DNA of 64,000 nucleotides from positions 45,143 through 109,142 of the forward strand of contig BDIU01000276.1 in assembly GCA_002118135.1 (NCBI GenBank), written 5' to 3'. Positions 54,401 to 64,000 of this stretch are shown piece after piece (the first letter of the stretch is position 1; each line of letters begins with the position of its first letter). The notes beneath the pieces are model-generated. The model searched no databases and was not told where the DNA came from. It saw nothing but the letters and a program-made list of their open reading frames with translations. The translations under genes and the position numbers were made by a program. Source of the stretch: Trebouxia sp. TZW2008. Its lineage: Eukaryota; Chlorophyta; Trebouxiophyceae; Trebouxiales; Trebouxiaceae.

Positions 54401-57038
54401 TTACTCTGCAGATGGTGCATGACTCCATTTCATTGCCAATGTGCATCAATATTCAGTAACTCGTGACACAAGATGTGCAGATCAAGTAGGTGAGTCTGCA
54501 TTTCCAATCTGCCTGACTCTGTTCTAGTTTTGTTACCACGTGCCGGCGGCAACACAGCAGCTGCTGGTTGCGACTCTTGCAACAGGCCAGCTTTGGTGGC
54601 GATTCTAGCAACTGCTTCCCAGCATGAATTTAGCATTCATACATGTGCAACAGTGACATTTACAGCTGATCACAACAAACGTGTGACCAACGCAGGTTTT
54701 GTAACAGCTTCAAATGGTGATGTAGAGGCAGCAGCCGCTGCACCTGCAGCGTCTCATGATGAAACAAGCATTACAGCCGATTGTGCCGAAGATCGACAGC
54801 ATAGCTCAAATAACCCAGCTGCCGCGTCAAATGTATGGCACAGCTCCAAGGCGCCTTTTGGGCTGCATCAACTTGACTATTGCTGCTTTCACTCTCCTTT
54901 CCACAAGCTGGTACGTAAAGCGTTTGCCCAGCTTTGCTACATTGACCATCTGAGGCATCAGCACTGGCAGCAACAACAGCACACAAATGGGCAATCGCAC
55001 CGTGCTGAGCTTGGTGCGCAGCAGCAGCAGCAGCAGCAACAGAATACACAGCCAGTAAAAGCCATCTCAGCGCAGAATCAACAGCCACAACATGCTGGGT
55101 CTCAGACACACAGTAAACAGCTTGTCAGGGTGAGTGATCATGCACAGCACTCACAGCATGACCATCAGCAGCAGCAGCAGCTGGGACAGCAACAGCAGCC
55201 TGCACAGAGAGATTCCAAAGGGCAAAACAGTGCTGTACCTGACGCACAAGACGCAGGCAGCAATCATAATGGTTCTCAGCAGCCAGAGTGGCAGCAGCAG
55301 CGGTGGCATTGGTCGCCCTCACATACACAGCATCAGGCAAGCACATTGTATCAGCAACAGCAAGCAGAGGCAGACTTGTTACATCAGCAGCTGACTGCAT
55401 CCTTGTCAGATAGGGATTTGGAAAGAGAGCTGGCTGAAGCTTCCTCTGAAGGCTTTGAAGCCAAAGTGGAGCCTGGCTGTTTGGCTGGCAAGGAACTGGG
55501 CAATGCATACTCAGGTGAGCATGCTGCTAGTGCGTCGTGAGCCAGCCGTACACAAAGCCTATATTGCTACAGCCCAGACCCGTTCGTGGGGCGCACCATC
55601 TTGCATAACTTATTTGGGCGAAAAGCAAATCTTTCCATCATTCGTGACAATTTGGCCGAGTGGTCTAAGGCGCTGGATTTAGGCTCCAGTCCGAAAGGGC
55701 GTGAGTTCAAATCTCACAGTTGTCATCAATTTTTTCGGCTTTTTGCGTTTTGCTGACCCTAGTCGTTTTTGTTTTCTTTGGCTGCTTTTAGTCTGCGAGC
55801 AGGCTTGTTCTTGGGCTGCTGCTGTGACATGAGGCACTTTTGCTGATCCTAGTCGGTTTTGTTTATTTTAGCTGCTTTTAGTCTGCGAGCAGGCTTGTTC
55901 TTGGGCTGCTGCTGTGACAAGAGGCACTGCGGAGAGCCTCTTGTTTGAGCAGCCCTTTTCAGGTTGCTGCTATGATATTGGGCTCTCTAGGTTGGTGCCT
56001 GTCAGCAAAAACTTTTTCTTCTTGTTTTGAACTAACAGAGAGGGTTGCACAGTGACAATGTGCCTTGACACGCGCTTTGCCTTGCTCTTGCTGAGTGCTA
56101 ATGCTCACTGACAGCCTCTTTTCTGACAGCATGTCAAGTTTGCCATGTTCCCTTTCTCCTGTTGACGGATAGCCCACGTGACTTGTTTGACATCAGCAGG
56201 CAGTCTGCAATGAGAACAAGTCACAAGCACATAGCAACGATGCAAGATAAGCACCAGACTCATTTCCACAGTTCAAATGATATTCAACACCCTTCTATCT
56301 ATCTATCAGGTCGTTGGCTACATGCTGCCAATCTGTAGCTTGTCTTCTGTACTTTTCCCTTGTAGACTGCCACTCACACCCCTGATCTGTGAATGCAGCC
56401 TCTCTGGGGTTGGTGCTTGCATCATTGGTGGAGGCCAAAGGAGCTGAATTGGAAGGGCGCTCAATCCTGATGTACTCATATGGCAGTGGCTTGGCTGCCA
56501 GCATGTTTGTCCTGCGAGGCCGGGCAACAGCTGGCAGATTTAGCCTGCGGCACATGCAACAGAAGGTGATGAACTTGTCACTGCAAAGCTGCACTTGCAC
56601 AGCATCATCGCAGCAGCCAAGAAACATGCTGGCATCCTGTTGTGGCTCATCAGGCATCAATCTACCTTTGTCTGTCAGACACAAGAGCACACTGCATTTT
56701 ACAACCACAACGGCTGGTGGAAACTCGCTGCAAATGCATTGGCCAAACCTAAACGCACAGTGAACAATGAGCATCAAAGAAAGATATCACTGTTAGTGGC
56801 ATTGCTGTAAATTGCTGCAACATGCATGTTACGCTTGGCGCAGGTGCTTTTTGGTGGTTTGCAGCAGCGCACCAAGATGTCTCCTGAGCGCTTTGAAGCC
56901 AGCATGCAACAGCTTGAGCAGAAGTTCCAGTCAGCTGCCTACAACCCCATATCCTCAACTAATTCTTTGCGCCCACACACATATCACCTGGCCAGAGTAG
57001 ATGATGAATTCCGCAGAAGCTATGCAAGGCTAGATTGA
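51487..57038 (+). CDS. HMGS: Hydroxymethylglutaryl-CoA synthase with Gln-rich insertions
   Basis: Ten exons close phase: 51487-51546, 51621-51689, 51787-51893, 52297-52393, 52602-52782, 53592-53686, 54150-54330, 54696-55514, 56399-56565, 56844-57038, giving 656 aa. The enzyme condenses acetyl-CoA with acetoacetyl-CoA to HMG-CoA in the mevalonate pathway or ketogenesis. All catalytic residues are in place: Glu85 in LEVGTES, the nucleophile Cys119 in NACYGG and His329 in FHSPFHKLV. Other family words are [62 protein letters not shown] and [13 protein letters not shown]. The C terminus [14 protein letters not shown] is complete. The usual length is about 460; the excess is an Ala/Ser-rich insert before FHSP and a Gln/His-rich insert (about 350-490) after it, both in exon 8 or at its border. 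No transit peptide is seen, so it is likely cytosolic. Intron 1 uses a GC donor (TAT|GCAAGT). The exon 7/8 junction is the least certain. Confidence 0.9.
52862..52900. repeat. GA-rich (GARGAR)n tract
   Basis: Purine run in HMGS intron 5, followed near 52905-52950 by a short copy of the end of exon 5 (TACGGCCCTCAGGGGTGG, compared with AAGGCCCTCTGGGGGTGC). Confidence 0.75.
55646..55725 (+). tRNA. tRNA-Leu (anticodon UAG)
   Basis: 80-nt type II tRNA without intron. Acceptor stem GACAATT pairs with AGTTGTC (one G-T), discriminator A. D-arm GCC-GGC contains GAGTGGTCTAA. Anticodon stem CTGGA/TCCAG encloses TTTAGGC with anticodon TAG. A long variable arm (TCCGAAAGGGC) and T-arm GTGAG-TTCAAAT-CTCAC follow. 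Box A (TGGCCGAGTGG) and box B (GAGTTCAAATC) are intact, and a T6 Pol III terminator follows at 55730-55735. It lies in the sense direction inside intron 8 of the HMGS gene, whose exons end at 55514 and resume at 56399. Confidence 0.95.
55745..55928. repeat. Direct duplication of about 95-105 bp
   Basis: Two copies begin near TTTTGCTGA-CCTAGTCG and end TGTGACA-GAGGCACT (about 55749-55838 and 55839-55926), with more than 90 percent identity by eye. They lie just after the tRNA-Leu terminator within HMGS intron 8, and no parent exon is recognised. Confidence 0.88.
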
Positions 57039-57682
57039 AGCGCCATGCAGACATGCTTTTGATGGGTTGCAAAGCTATGGCAGCTTCTGCTGCTGAATCA
57101 GCAGAGCTCTGGAATTGGGCAATTTTCCAGATCTGTGCATGTCGTGAAATACTTCGTTTAAAATCAGGACCACCATCAGGGCCTTCCAAAGGAGTTTTGG
57201 CAATATTGGTGACGGCGTCGCATCTGAAATTGAGCCCATACCAATATATATATTTGCGTGTCTGACCACTGACCATAGGGTTTCTCCTGTGTTTACTAAG
57301 GTTGTGTCAGGGTTCAGGGTCCTCAAGCAGCCATGTGGTGTGGAGTAATACCCTCTTTATTTGAATTCAAATTTTGAAAAATGCCCTGACAACCCTGTTA
57401 CTTGTACTCATCCTGCAGTGACTAATGGCCCCTGCAAGTACTTGTATGATTACCAATTATTGATCACATGTCAAAGTAACGAAGTAACAGAGTATTCTAT
57501 GAGATTGCCTAGTACTAGTCTGACGCACACACACCCTTTGGAATCGGTCGTCGACTCTGTGACCTCGTCCGACAGGCAACGGCTCCCTGCGGCTGACTGC
57601 GGCAGAAAGATTTTGATTGGGCTACGGGAGCTTGCGACGTTGACGCGTGCGTGAGGTGAGGGCTTTTGCTTCTTCGCTACGA
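57039..57682. other. Intergenic region after HMGS
   Basis: No supported gene. Presumed HMGS 3' UTR and upstream region of the small ORF at 57683. Confidence 0.4.
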
Positions 57683-57934
57683 ATGTCTGCAGCGAGTCTT
57701 GCAAGGAGCTCTGGAAATGCTAAGCGCCAGCCGGTCCCTAAAAGCATCTCGCAGAGTAAGCGCTCCAAACGAGACACCCGTGCAGCTGCAAAGCCCCAAG
57801 GCAAACTTGTCAAAGCGCCTCAGCCCAAAGACTACCTTTCCCCGGAAGATACGCCAGTCGTTCCCCTGGTCATCTTGGTCGGCAGTCTCGTGTCGTACAG
57901 TGTCAAGGTCTTGCTCGACATTTCGCAGAAGTAG
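57683..57934 (+). CDS. Hypothetical small basic protein with C-terminal membrane segment
   Basis: 83-residue frame from an ATG. Lys/Arg/Ser-rich N-terminal half (AKRQPVPKSISQSKRSKRD), then LSPEDTPVVPLVILVGSL, a single likely transmembrane segment near the C terminus, suggesting a tail-anchored protein. No family recognised. An overlapping longer frame (57666-58286) with LLGLLFDCACIAVAALF is an alternative reading, and a splice between the two cannot be excluded. Confidence 0.35.
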   Translation: MSAASLARSSGNAKRQPVPKSISQSKRSKRDTRAAAKPQGKLVKAPQPKDYLSPEDTPVVPLVILVGSLVSYSVKVLLDISQK

Positions 57935-59019
57935 AGCTACTGACGGACTCTCAGCAGCACTTCAAGAAGTGAAGGAAGCAGCAATCATATACCGAGAGAA
58001 GCTTTTAGGCTTGCTGTTCGATTGTGCTTGTATTGCTGTTGCTGCGTTGTTTACAGATTTCGTTGTCAATGCAACCTACCTGGACACAAAGCAATATCTA
58101 GCAATTCTTGAAGGTCACATTCTCAGCAATGTCTTTGTGCGAGCTAGAGAAGTGGTTCAAGCCAAAGGTGTATATAGCGCACGCCTGAAGTACAAACTCA
58201 CTAGTAAAGTACACTCAGCAGTAGCATTTTGCCTTTGCTTTGCATTGACTGCCAATGCAGCACAGTACTGCAGTGATCCATCATGAACGACTTGACTTCC
58301 CTGCAATCCTTGCTTTCAAACATCAACTCAAATTGCAAGAGTGTACTCGCAGAATTGAGTGCATGGCGCATGAAGTTTAATGTGAGAGCTGATTATTCTA
58401 TACTCTGCATGCATGCAATCATTTATATAAATCAATGTAATTTGACAGGTGGCCTTGTCATCTTTGACTTGATAAAAAGACGCTAGATCCTCATGACTGA
58501 TCACTCTCGAGCTCGACTCGAGGTGCAACTTTATAAAATTGATGATATGAATAGAGGATGAAAATCATGAACCGTTGGAGTTCACAAGGTGCACACCTCG
58601 ACATGTAAGCAAGCTTTCACATGTGAGCAGGATGCCACAACTTGAAGCATGACTTGTACTGATCACATCCAATTTCGTGACTGAGATGATTGCAAACGGC
58701 AAACATCTGTCCTACATTGCCAGTTGGCAGGCGTCCAAGACAAAATTCAGTTCTCTCAACAGCTGGCAACATCCAAAGCAACTTCTTTGTAGGGCTGCAC
58801 TCTCTCTTCGCCCTGGAGCCAGGGCCGAAGCTGACTTGGCTTCTAAATTTTCGTGGGAGCTTGAGGCACCTGGGCTTCCGCAAACCAGATGTGACCCTCC
58901 TGTTGTCATCAAGCAACAGCTGGCTGACTTTCTGAGCTGAAGCTGAGCAGCATGTGCCTAAGCTTGTTGTGAGATATAACAGGACGGGTCTTGGAAACTT
59001 GACATCCTTGAACTGCAAG
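57935..59019. other. Region upstream of the bZIP gene, unresolved
   Basis: Contains an open frame starting ATG at 58283 (MNDLTSLQSLLSNI..., 33 codons) followed by a GTGAGA donor-like site, and other short frames. I could not assemble a convincing gene. It may hold the 5' UTR of the bZIP gene. Confidence 0.3.
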
Positions 59020-62000
59020 ATGGGGTCTCTTCATCGGCAGAACACGTTGTCGAAGCAGACCAGCGCTGTGTTCAACATGACGCTGGATGAACTGCAAGCA
59101 TCGATGGGCAGTGGGAGACCTTTTGGCTCCATGAACATGGTATTGCAGCCTGTCGTGAACAAGCTGAACGCTTTCGACAACAAAGTTCCCTGGCTGTCAG
59201 CGCGATTTCGCCACCACGTGCAGGACGAGTTCCTACAGACCGTCTGGGACAAAGATCCGGGACTGCTGAACACGCAACTTTCGACAGAGCCGATGTTTGA
59301 CGGAGGGCTGTTTTCCCAAAACAGCCTAGACAAGACAAATTTGAGTTTGCCCCAAGATTACAGGTCTGTGCATGCTGTACGCAACCCCCAGCAGTCCCCA
59401 TCAGTGACCTGCTGTGTTCTCAGCGTGCAAGGCCAGCACTTACAGCAATTTGTTGACTGAAGCTAGATGCTCTGCAGTGGCAAGACTGTTGACGAGGTCT
59501 GGAATGCCATCAAAGCCAACCAGACTCAACCAAACTATGAGCAGCCCTTCACAGTGGGGCACCTGCTGGAAGGCATTGGGGTAGTCTCTGACAGTCCTCA
59601 TGATGTCCAACCAGCACAGCTGCCATTCCTACAGCAGTTTGGCCAATCGCAGCCTGAAGTGCGGCAATCACAGTTGCAGCAAGCGCGCTTGCCAGACCCT
59701 CCTAAGCTCCAGATCCATTCGCAGGGCATGACTCCCAGCTTCAGCCCTGCTCAGTACGCAGCACAGCAGCATCAGCTGAATAGCGGCCTCCCAATGCAGC
59801 AGCAGCAGCATCAGCATCAGCAAGCGCCGCCTCAGCAGTTCTCCCAGCAGCAGTACATTCACCACGCTCAGCATCAGCATCCCCTGCAGCAGCAGCCGCA
59901 CCAGCAGCAGCAACAGCAGTTCCAGCAGCAGCTGCCTGCGCATCAACATGCACAGCAGCAGCAGCAACAGCAGTCTGGTCAGTCGTCCATGCAACAGTCA
60001 CAGGGAACAGTGCGAGGGAACAGGTCGCCTGCCAAGGCTCGCCCTGGAGGCAAGACGTCTCCTGACAAGGCACAGCCTTCTGATGGCGTTGCTGTGAACA
60101 TCAGGGCAAGCACTCAGTACCCTCCTGCTCAGCAGGTATACTTGCCACAACAGCTTTTTACATACATTCACCTTCTTGCATGCACGCATATCTGCATGCA
60201 AGCTACAAGCAAAGATCTTTTTGGCGGCAAAATGTCTCCTGACACTGCACAGCCTTCTGGTGGTCTTGCTGCGAACATCACAGCAAGCACTCAGTTTCCT
60301 CAACAAGTATGTCTGCCACTGCAGCTTCTTGCATGCATCACATGCAGGATGCATGCTACAAGCAAGGCTTGCACTGGGGGCAAGGCCTCCCCATGGTAAG
60401 GCACAGCCTTGTGGTGACATTGCTGTGAACATCATGCAAGCACTTGGGCCCTCAGCAGGTACACCTTTCACTTCAGCATCTTGCATGCTTCATCTTCTTG
60501 CATTGCAAAGATGGCATACATCCATCTTCACGCATGCTAGTTGTTGCCACACAAGACTATCTCTCAGGCGCTGCACCTGTTTCACAGTGTCTTAGATGCT
60601 GTTTGTTTTGAGTCTTGCTTGTATTACTCAATGTGACTTGCCACAAGATGTTGTCGTGGCACAGACAGCACCAGCAGGTTGAGCATGCTTTAGCATGCTC
60701 AGATGCAGAGCAGCAGAAGCATTTGTTCCAGACGTGTGCCTTCCTTGCCTGTGACTCCCTTGACATGTCTCAGCTTGCAGCAATGGGCATGCAGCGTGAA
60801 TATGGTCACAACAGCATGTCAGCTGTGGGAGGCTGCAAGCCATTGGTCTGCTTGAAACAAAAGTCAGAAGCAGCATGCTTTCCTAAAGTTGACCGTATCA
60901 GAACATGCTGTAGATCTGTCACATCACAGACGGAACACACGCCACAATGTCTTCAATGCTGCTCATGTTCGCAGGGCCTAGAGAAAGCCATTAGCCTGCG
61001 CGCCCTGTGGCCAGTTCAACTAGTATGATTCAGATGCTCTTCGTGTGTGGCAGTCACGTACAGTGATTAGACTGTTGAAATGCAGGTAAAGTCAGGCTCA
61101 GCAGCAATGCAGTCACAGCCCGCCTGACCTAGGGGCAGGCCCCTCCCCCACAGCAGCCAATCTCATGCGTTTACCATGATTATACAACCCACAGCAACCT
61201 CGTGTAGTTACTCTTGTGTTCCGTTGTCAGGGCTCTGCAGTGCAGGTGCAGGCTGCCCGCCCTTCAATTAGCTTATCTCATCATGCCAGAAGAAATGCAA
61301 TCTTGAGCCCCCGTGCAGAATTCCTGACATCATGTACTATTCTGCTGCACACATGTGATCATGTCTTTTCTTGCCGCAGGCGTTGTCGGGCCCAGCGGCA
61401 ATGCAGTCCCAAGCTGCAAGGCCAGGGGCAGGGCCCTCCCCCACAGCGGGCCCCATGCCCCCTTCCCCTCCCTCAGAGTCACACAGCAGACGGCAAGATA
61501 GCAGCCATACGGTGAGCGCTTCATGCCTCTTTGCCTTGCTCAGAAGCAATAATTCTATCCCATTGAATGATTGTTGTGTTGCGTGGCTGACAACAATGCA
61601 TCAGTCCCAGTGAGCGCTCTCCCACCTTCAAAGTCACACAGCACGCAGCAACATAGCAGCCATACAGTGAGCACAGGAGAGTACCAAACCTGCAAACCCA
61701 TGTCATATTCACCTGGCACCTTTCCTGATCAACAGAATCAACATGACAACCTGTCAGAGCCAAGCTAGTCTTTGGCATGTCGATGTCACTTTTTATCATT
61801 GAACATGTGTGTGCAAGTTTTTCTTGAAAACAGTTTCAAAGGTAGACTCATGGTTATGCAGCTTGGTTTACACTGTCATGCAGAGGGACGAGGGAGCTGG
61901 CCCTTCACCAACGCCTGCAGCAACAATAGATGATGATTGAGGGGAATGCAAAAGTCATTGGCACGTTCAGTGTATGGATGTTATCACTTGTGCATGCATC

Positions 62001-63214
62001 TCCAGTCACAAATGTTATGCTGCCATGTGGAGGAGTTGCTGCCACTGCTTCCAGCAACGGCAGCAAATTCTCATTGCAGGGAAGCCAAAGTCAGTCTCAT
62101 GGCCTACCGATTGCATCAAAATCACATACAGAGCTTGAGATATAACTGCTGTGCTGTTCTGCAGAGGGGTGGAGGTGCTAGCCCTTCACCAGCACCTTCA
62201 GCAGCAGCAACTGATGATGATCGAGGGGAGACCAAGAGGGCCCGCCAGCGCAAGCGCAAAGACCCTGAAGTGGTTGACGAGCGCACTGCCAGGATGCAGA
62301 AGCGCATGGTGAGTCTTGTGTCAGCCCTTGTCTGTTATACTGACTGCAGGAGAGGCTGACTGGATGAATATCGTACAATTTCACTGCCTGGGTGCACAAG
62401 CGTATGGTGAGCTGTACATGACATCTGCCCACATGCGCTTGACTGATGCCTTGACTGCTAGAGTGTCATCAGATGGTTTACTTGCTTACTTGCTTGTCAG
62501 CTCAGCTGTTTATCTAATTTGTCCACATTTGCGTGAACGCTTAATGCAGGAGATTTTGGTTGCCGCACTCACTCACTCACTTGATTTTTCACCCACTCCC
62601 TCACTCGCTCAAGTTTTCACCCACTCCCTCCCTCGCTCGCTCACTCATTGACTCCCTCACTCACTCACTCATTCATTCACTCACTCACTCACCCACTCAC
62701 TCACCCGTTCACTCAGAGAGCCATGAGCCCATCTACAATGGTGCATGAGGCTACATGCACAACTGTAGCTGCAAATGCACACTGCATAGGGTGTGGTCAG
62801 GCCATGCTTTGTCAATTTCTGTCACAGCTGTGATTCTAGCCTGATGTTGCTCAACTTTGACCCTTGCCTGACATGTGACAAGCTGTATGGTCTCCGCAAC
62901 TGCTCTCTGCTGGAGAACTGGTAGTATCAACTTGCTCTGACACATCTGGTGCTTTTGTCAAAAGCAAACGAGCATACACACAATGACCGTGACGCTATGC
63001 ATCTGTTGTGTAGGTCAAGAATCGCGAGAGTGCTGCTAGGTCGCGGCAGCGCAAGCAGGAGTACACAGCCACGCTTGAGGATCAGGTGAACCAGCTGAAA
63101 GAGCAGAACCGACTGCTGCTGCAGAGAGTGATTGATGCGTGTCCACCTCCAGAGGACAAACACTCAGGCATCGTTGATGGCGAGCCCTTACGACGCACAC
63201 GATCTGGTGTGTGA
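59020..63214 (+). CDS. Group A (ABI5/ABF-like) bZIP transcription factor
   Basis: Six exons close phase: 59020-59139, 59224-59363, 59478-60135, 61380-61511, 62165-62308, 63014-63214, giving 464 aa. In land plants group A bZIPs bind ABRE/G-box elements (ACGTG) and carry out abscisic-acid responses after SnRK2 phosphorylation. Conserved blocks appear in the land-plant order. C1-like HRQNTLSKQ contains an R-x-x-T SnRK-type site, then MTLDELQASMGSGRPFGSMNM. C2-like DEFLQTVW follows, then C3-like GKTVDEVWNAI near residue 87. A Gln/His-rich region spans about 180-260. The basic region (VKNRESAARSRQRKQEY, from residue 399) has the N-x7-R signature (N401, R409), followed by a short leucine zipper (LEDQVNQLKEQNRLLL). 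Regulation by ABA in this organism is inference. Introns 3 and 4 contain exon-edge copies. Confidence 0.88.
60200..60460 (+). repeat. Two copies of the 3' edge of bZIP exon 3
   Basis: Near 60215-60309 and 60360-60459, each repeats GGCGGCAAAA-GTCTCCTGACA, GCACAGCCTT, GTGAACAT and ends CAG/CAA-GTA. The true exon ends at 60135. Offsets are about 170 and 150 bp. Confidence 0.88.
61085..61155 (+). repeat. Copy of the middle of bZIP exon 4
   Basis: Shares GCAATGCAGTC-CA, GGGGCAGG-CCCTCCCCCACAGC with the true exon at 61380-61511, upstream of it by about 295 bp. Confidence 0.8.
61605..61675 (+). repeat. Copy of the 3' edge of bZIP exon 4
   Basis: Repeats CTCCC-CCTTC, AGTCACACAGCA, CAA-ATAGCAGCCATAC and the GTGAGC donor about 160 bp after the true donor. 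Confidence 0.88.
61878..61940 (+). repeat. Copy of the 5' edge of bZIP exon 5
   Basis: Acceptor tgcag, AGGG-GAGGGAGCTGGCCCTTCACCA, GATGATGATTGAGGGGA: matches the start of the true exon at 62165 with substitutions and a stop. A small 3'-edge copy (AAGCGTATGGTGAGC) is at about 62398-62412. Confidence 0.87.
62560..62720. repeat. (ACTC)n minisatellite-like tract
   Basis: About 160 bp of CACTCACTC with CCCTCCCTCGCT variants, in bZIP intron 5. Confidence 0.92.
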
Positions 63215-64000
63215 GATGTACAAAATAATGACGATAGATCACATGTTCTAGCAAAGTTGCTAGGTGTGCATGGCACAAGTCCTGTTTCACCTGAGATGCA
63301 CATGACAGGTCGTAACACCTGTTCATGCCAATTTTGAATGGCTTTCAGCCTGAAGGGTCCTGTATCATTGCCAAATTTGTGTGAGTTATCCAGCGTCTGC
63401 ATGGTAGTCAGTTGTCAGAATGACATTCAATTTGTGCAATGGCAGTCCTTAAGTCGAGCGATCTAAGCTGCAGCTGTCTCTTGGTTAGAGCTTTGCTTTC
63501 GGAAGCTGTGATCTGCCTTTTCGAGGAGCTGTTTACTGTATGTAGTCAGCAAGGGCCTTGAGCTTGATGTAAATTTGTGCATGCACTGCTCACAACAGTA
63601 ATCTGACAGCCACATGCGCATGCTTTGCAGATCTTGTCGGGCGGTCCATGCTTGTTTCACGCTGCAGCTGCTTGCATGCGCCGCGATTTCTTCCAATGAC
63701 CTGTGCTCGCCTGCAACGAAACCATTATCTTTGGCAATGTTTCATGTGCCGACCACAACGCAAGCGAAGGTTACCTTCCGGAAGTCGGTTGTGGAAGCTG
63801 GTTTCACTTGAAGACTTGCAAGGGTCAGTCGTGACGAGAGGATGTGCTTTGCTGCTGTACAGATCGAGGCATGGACGTGTGGCGACTTGTTGGTTACAAT
63901 TGGCAGGAAGTTAGCGCGCGTGAAAGATCGAGGCAATCTACAGGGGAGCCGGAAAGTCTTGATCAGGACATTTGCATGAGTCACAGCTGTAGCAGTGTGA
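63215..64000. other. Region after the bZIP gene, no supported gene
   Basis: TGTAA at about 63569-63573 may serve the bZIP transcript. Short frames near 63614-63811 (plus) and 63742-63984 (minus, Arg/Thr-rich, leader-like) have no clear start or family. A gene beginning at the right edge is possible. Confidence 0.35.

Noticed and set aside
59668..60073. Leu- and Ala-rich minus-strand frames
   Set aside because: Antisense of CAG-rich poly-Gln coding sequence in bZIP exon 3. The same applies to frames opposite HMGS exon 8 near 55125-55508.

Overview
The window reads as nuclear DNA of a green alga, most likely a trebouxiophyte-type chlorophyte. This is inferred from gene content; no marker for a species is visible. 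The evidence is dense spliceosomal introns (about 9-18 exons in the larger genes, GT-AG with a few GC-AG), N-terminal organelle-targeting extensions, a TGTAA motif 20 nt after one stop codon, a plant-type group A bZIP factor, and a four-unit zinc-ribbon protein of a kind I associate with green algae and large algal viruses. Exon models were built by hand. A model was accepted only when the splice phase closed at every junction and the product matched a family end to end.

Layout. 1-4678 (-): 3'-incomplete gene for an unrecognised protein with an N-terminal signal or anchor. 5489-6829 (+): RNase H-like gene, probably decaying. 8417-9668 (+): four-repeat zinc-ribbon protein with an Arg-rich leader. 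11478-18766 (-): selenoprotein O homologue (Cys form, 10 exons, 564 aa). 19016-24710 (+): U2AF65-like splicing factor (8 exons, 595 aa). 25421-27789 (-): Nudix hydrolase (6 exons, 244 aa). 28084-39814 (+): CLC chloride channel/transporter with two CBS domains (18 exons, 987 aa). 41123-42529 (-): intronless F-box-like/LRR protein. 43246-50947 (-): FAD amine oxidase of the phytoene-desaturase superfamily (9 exons, 606 aa). 51487-57038 (+): HMG-CoA synthase with Gln-rich inserts (10 exons, 656 aa), with a tRNA-Leu(UAG) in its ninth intron. 57683-57934 (+): small hypothetical membrane protein. 59020-63214 (+): ABI5/ABF-like bZIP (6 exons, 464 aa). There is no operon logic. Four pairs are divergent with short shared 5' regions: unknown/RNase H-like, SelO/U2AF-like, Nudix/CLC and amine oxidase/HMGS.

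Two things stand out. First, nearly every multi-exon gene carries, in the introns beside its true exons, tandem decayed copies of that same exon's edge. Each copy includes the flanking splice site, and the spacing is roughly 90-190 bp. These exon-edge arrays explain most of the otherwise puzzling repeats in the window. Second, an intronless ORF lies antisense inside the third intron of the amine oxidase gene. It looks like a freestanding, splicing-dead intein: a Hint-like region plus two LAGLIDADG motifs, preceded by a second ORF joined by an ATGA overlap.
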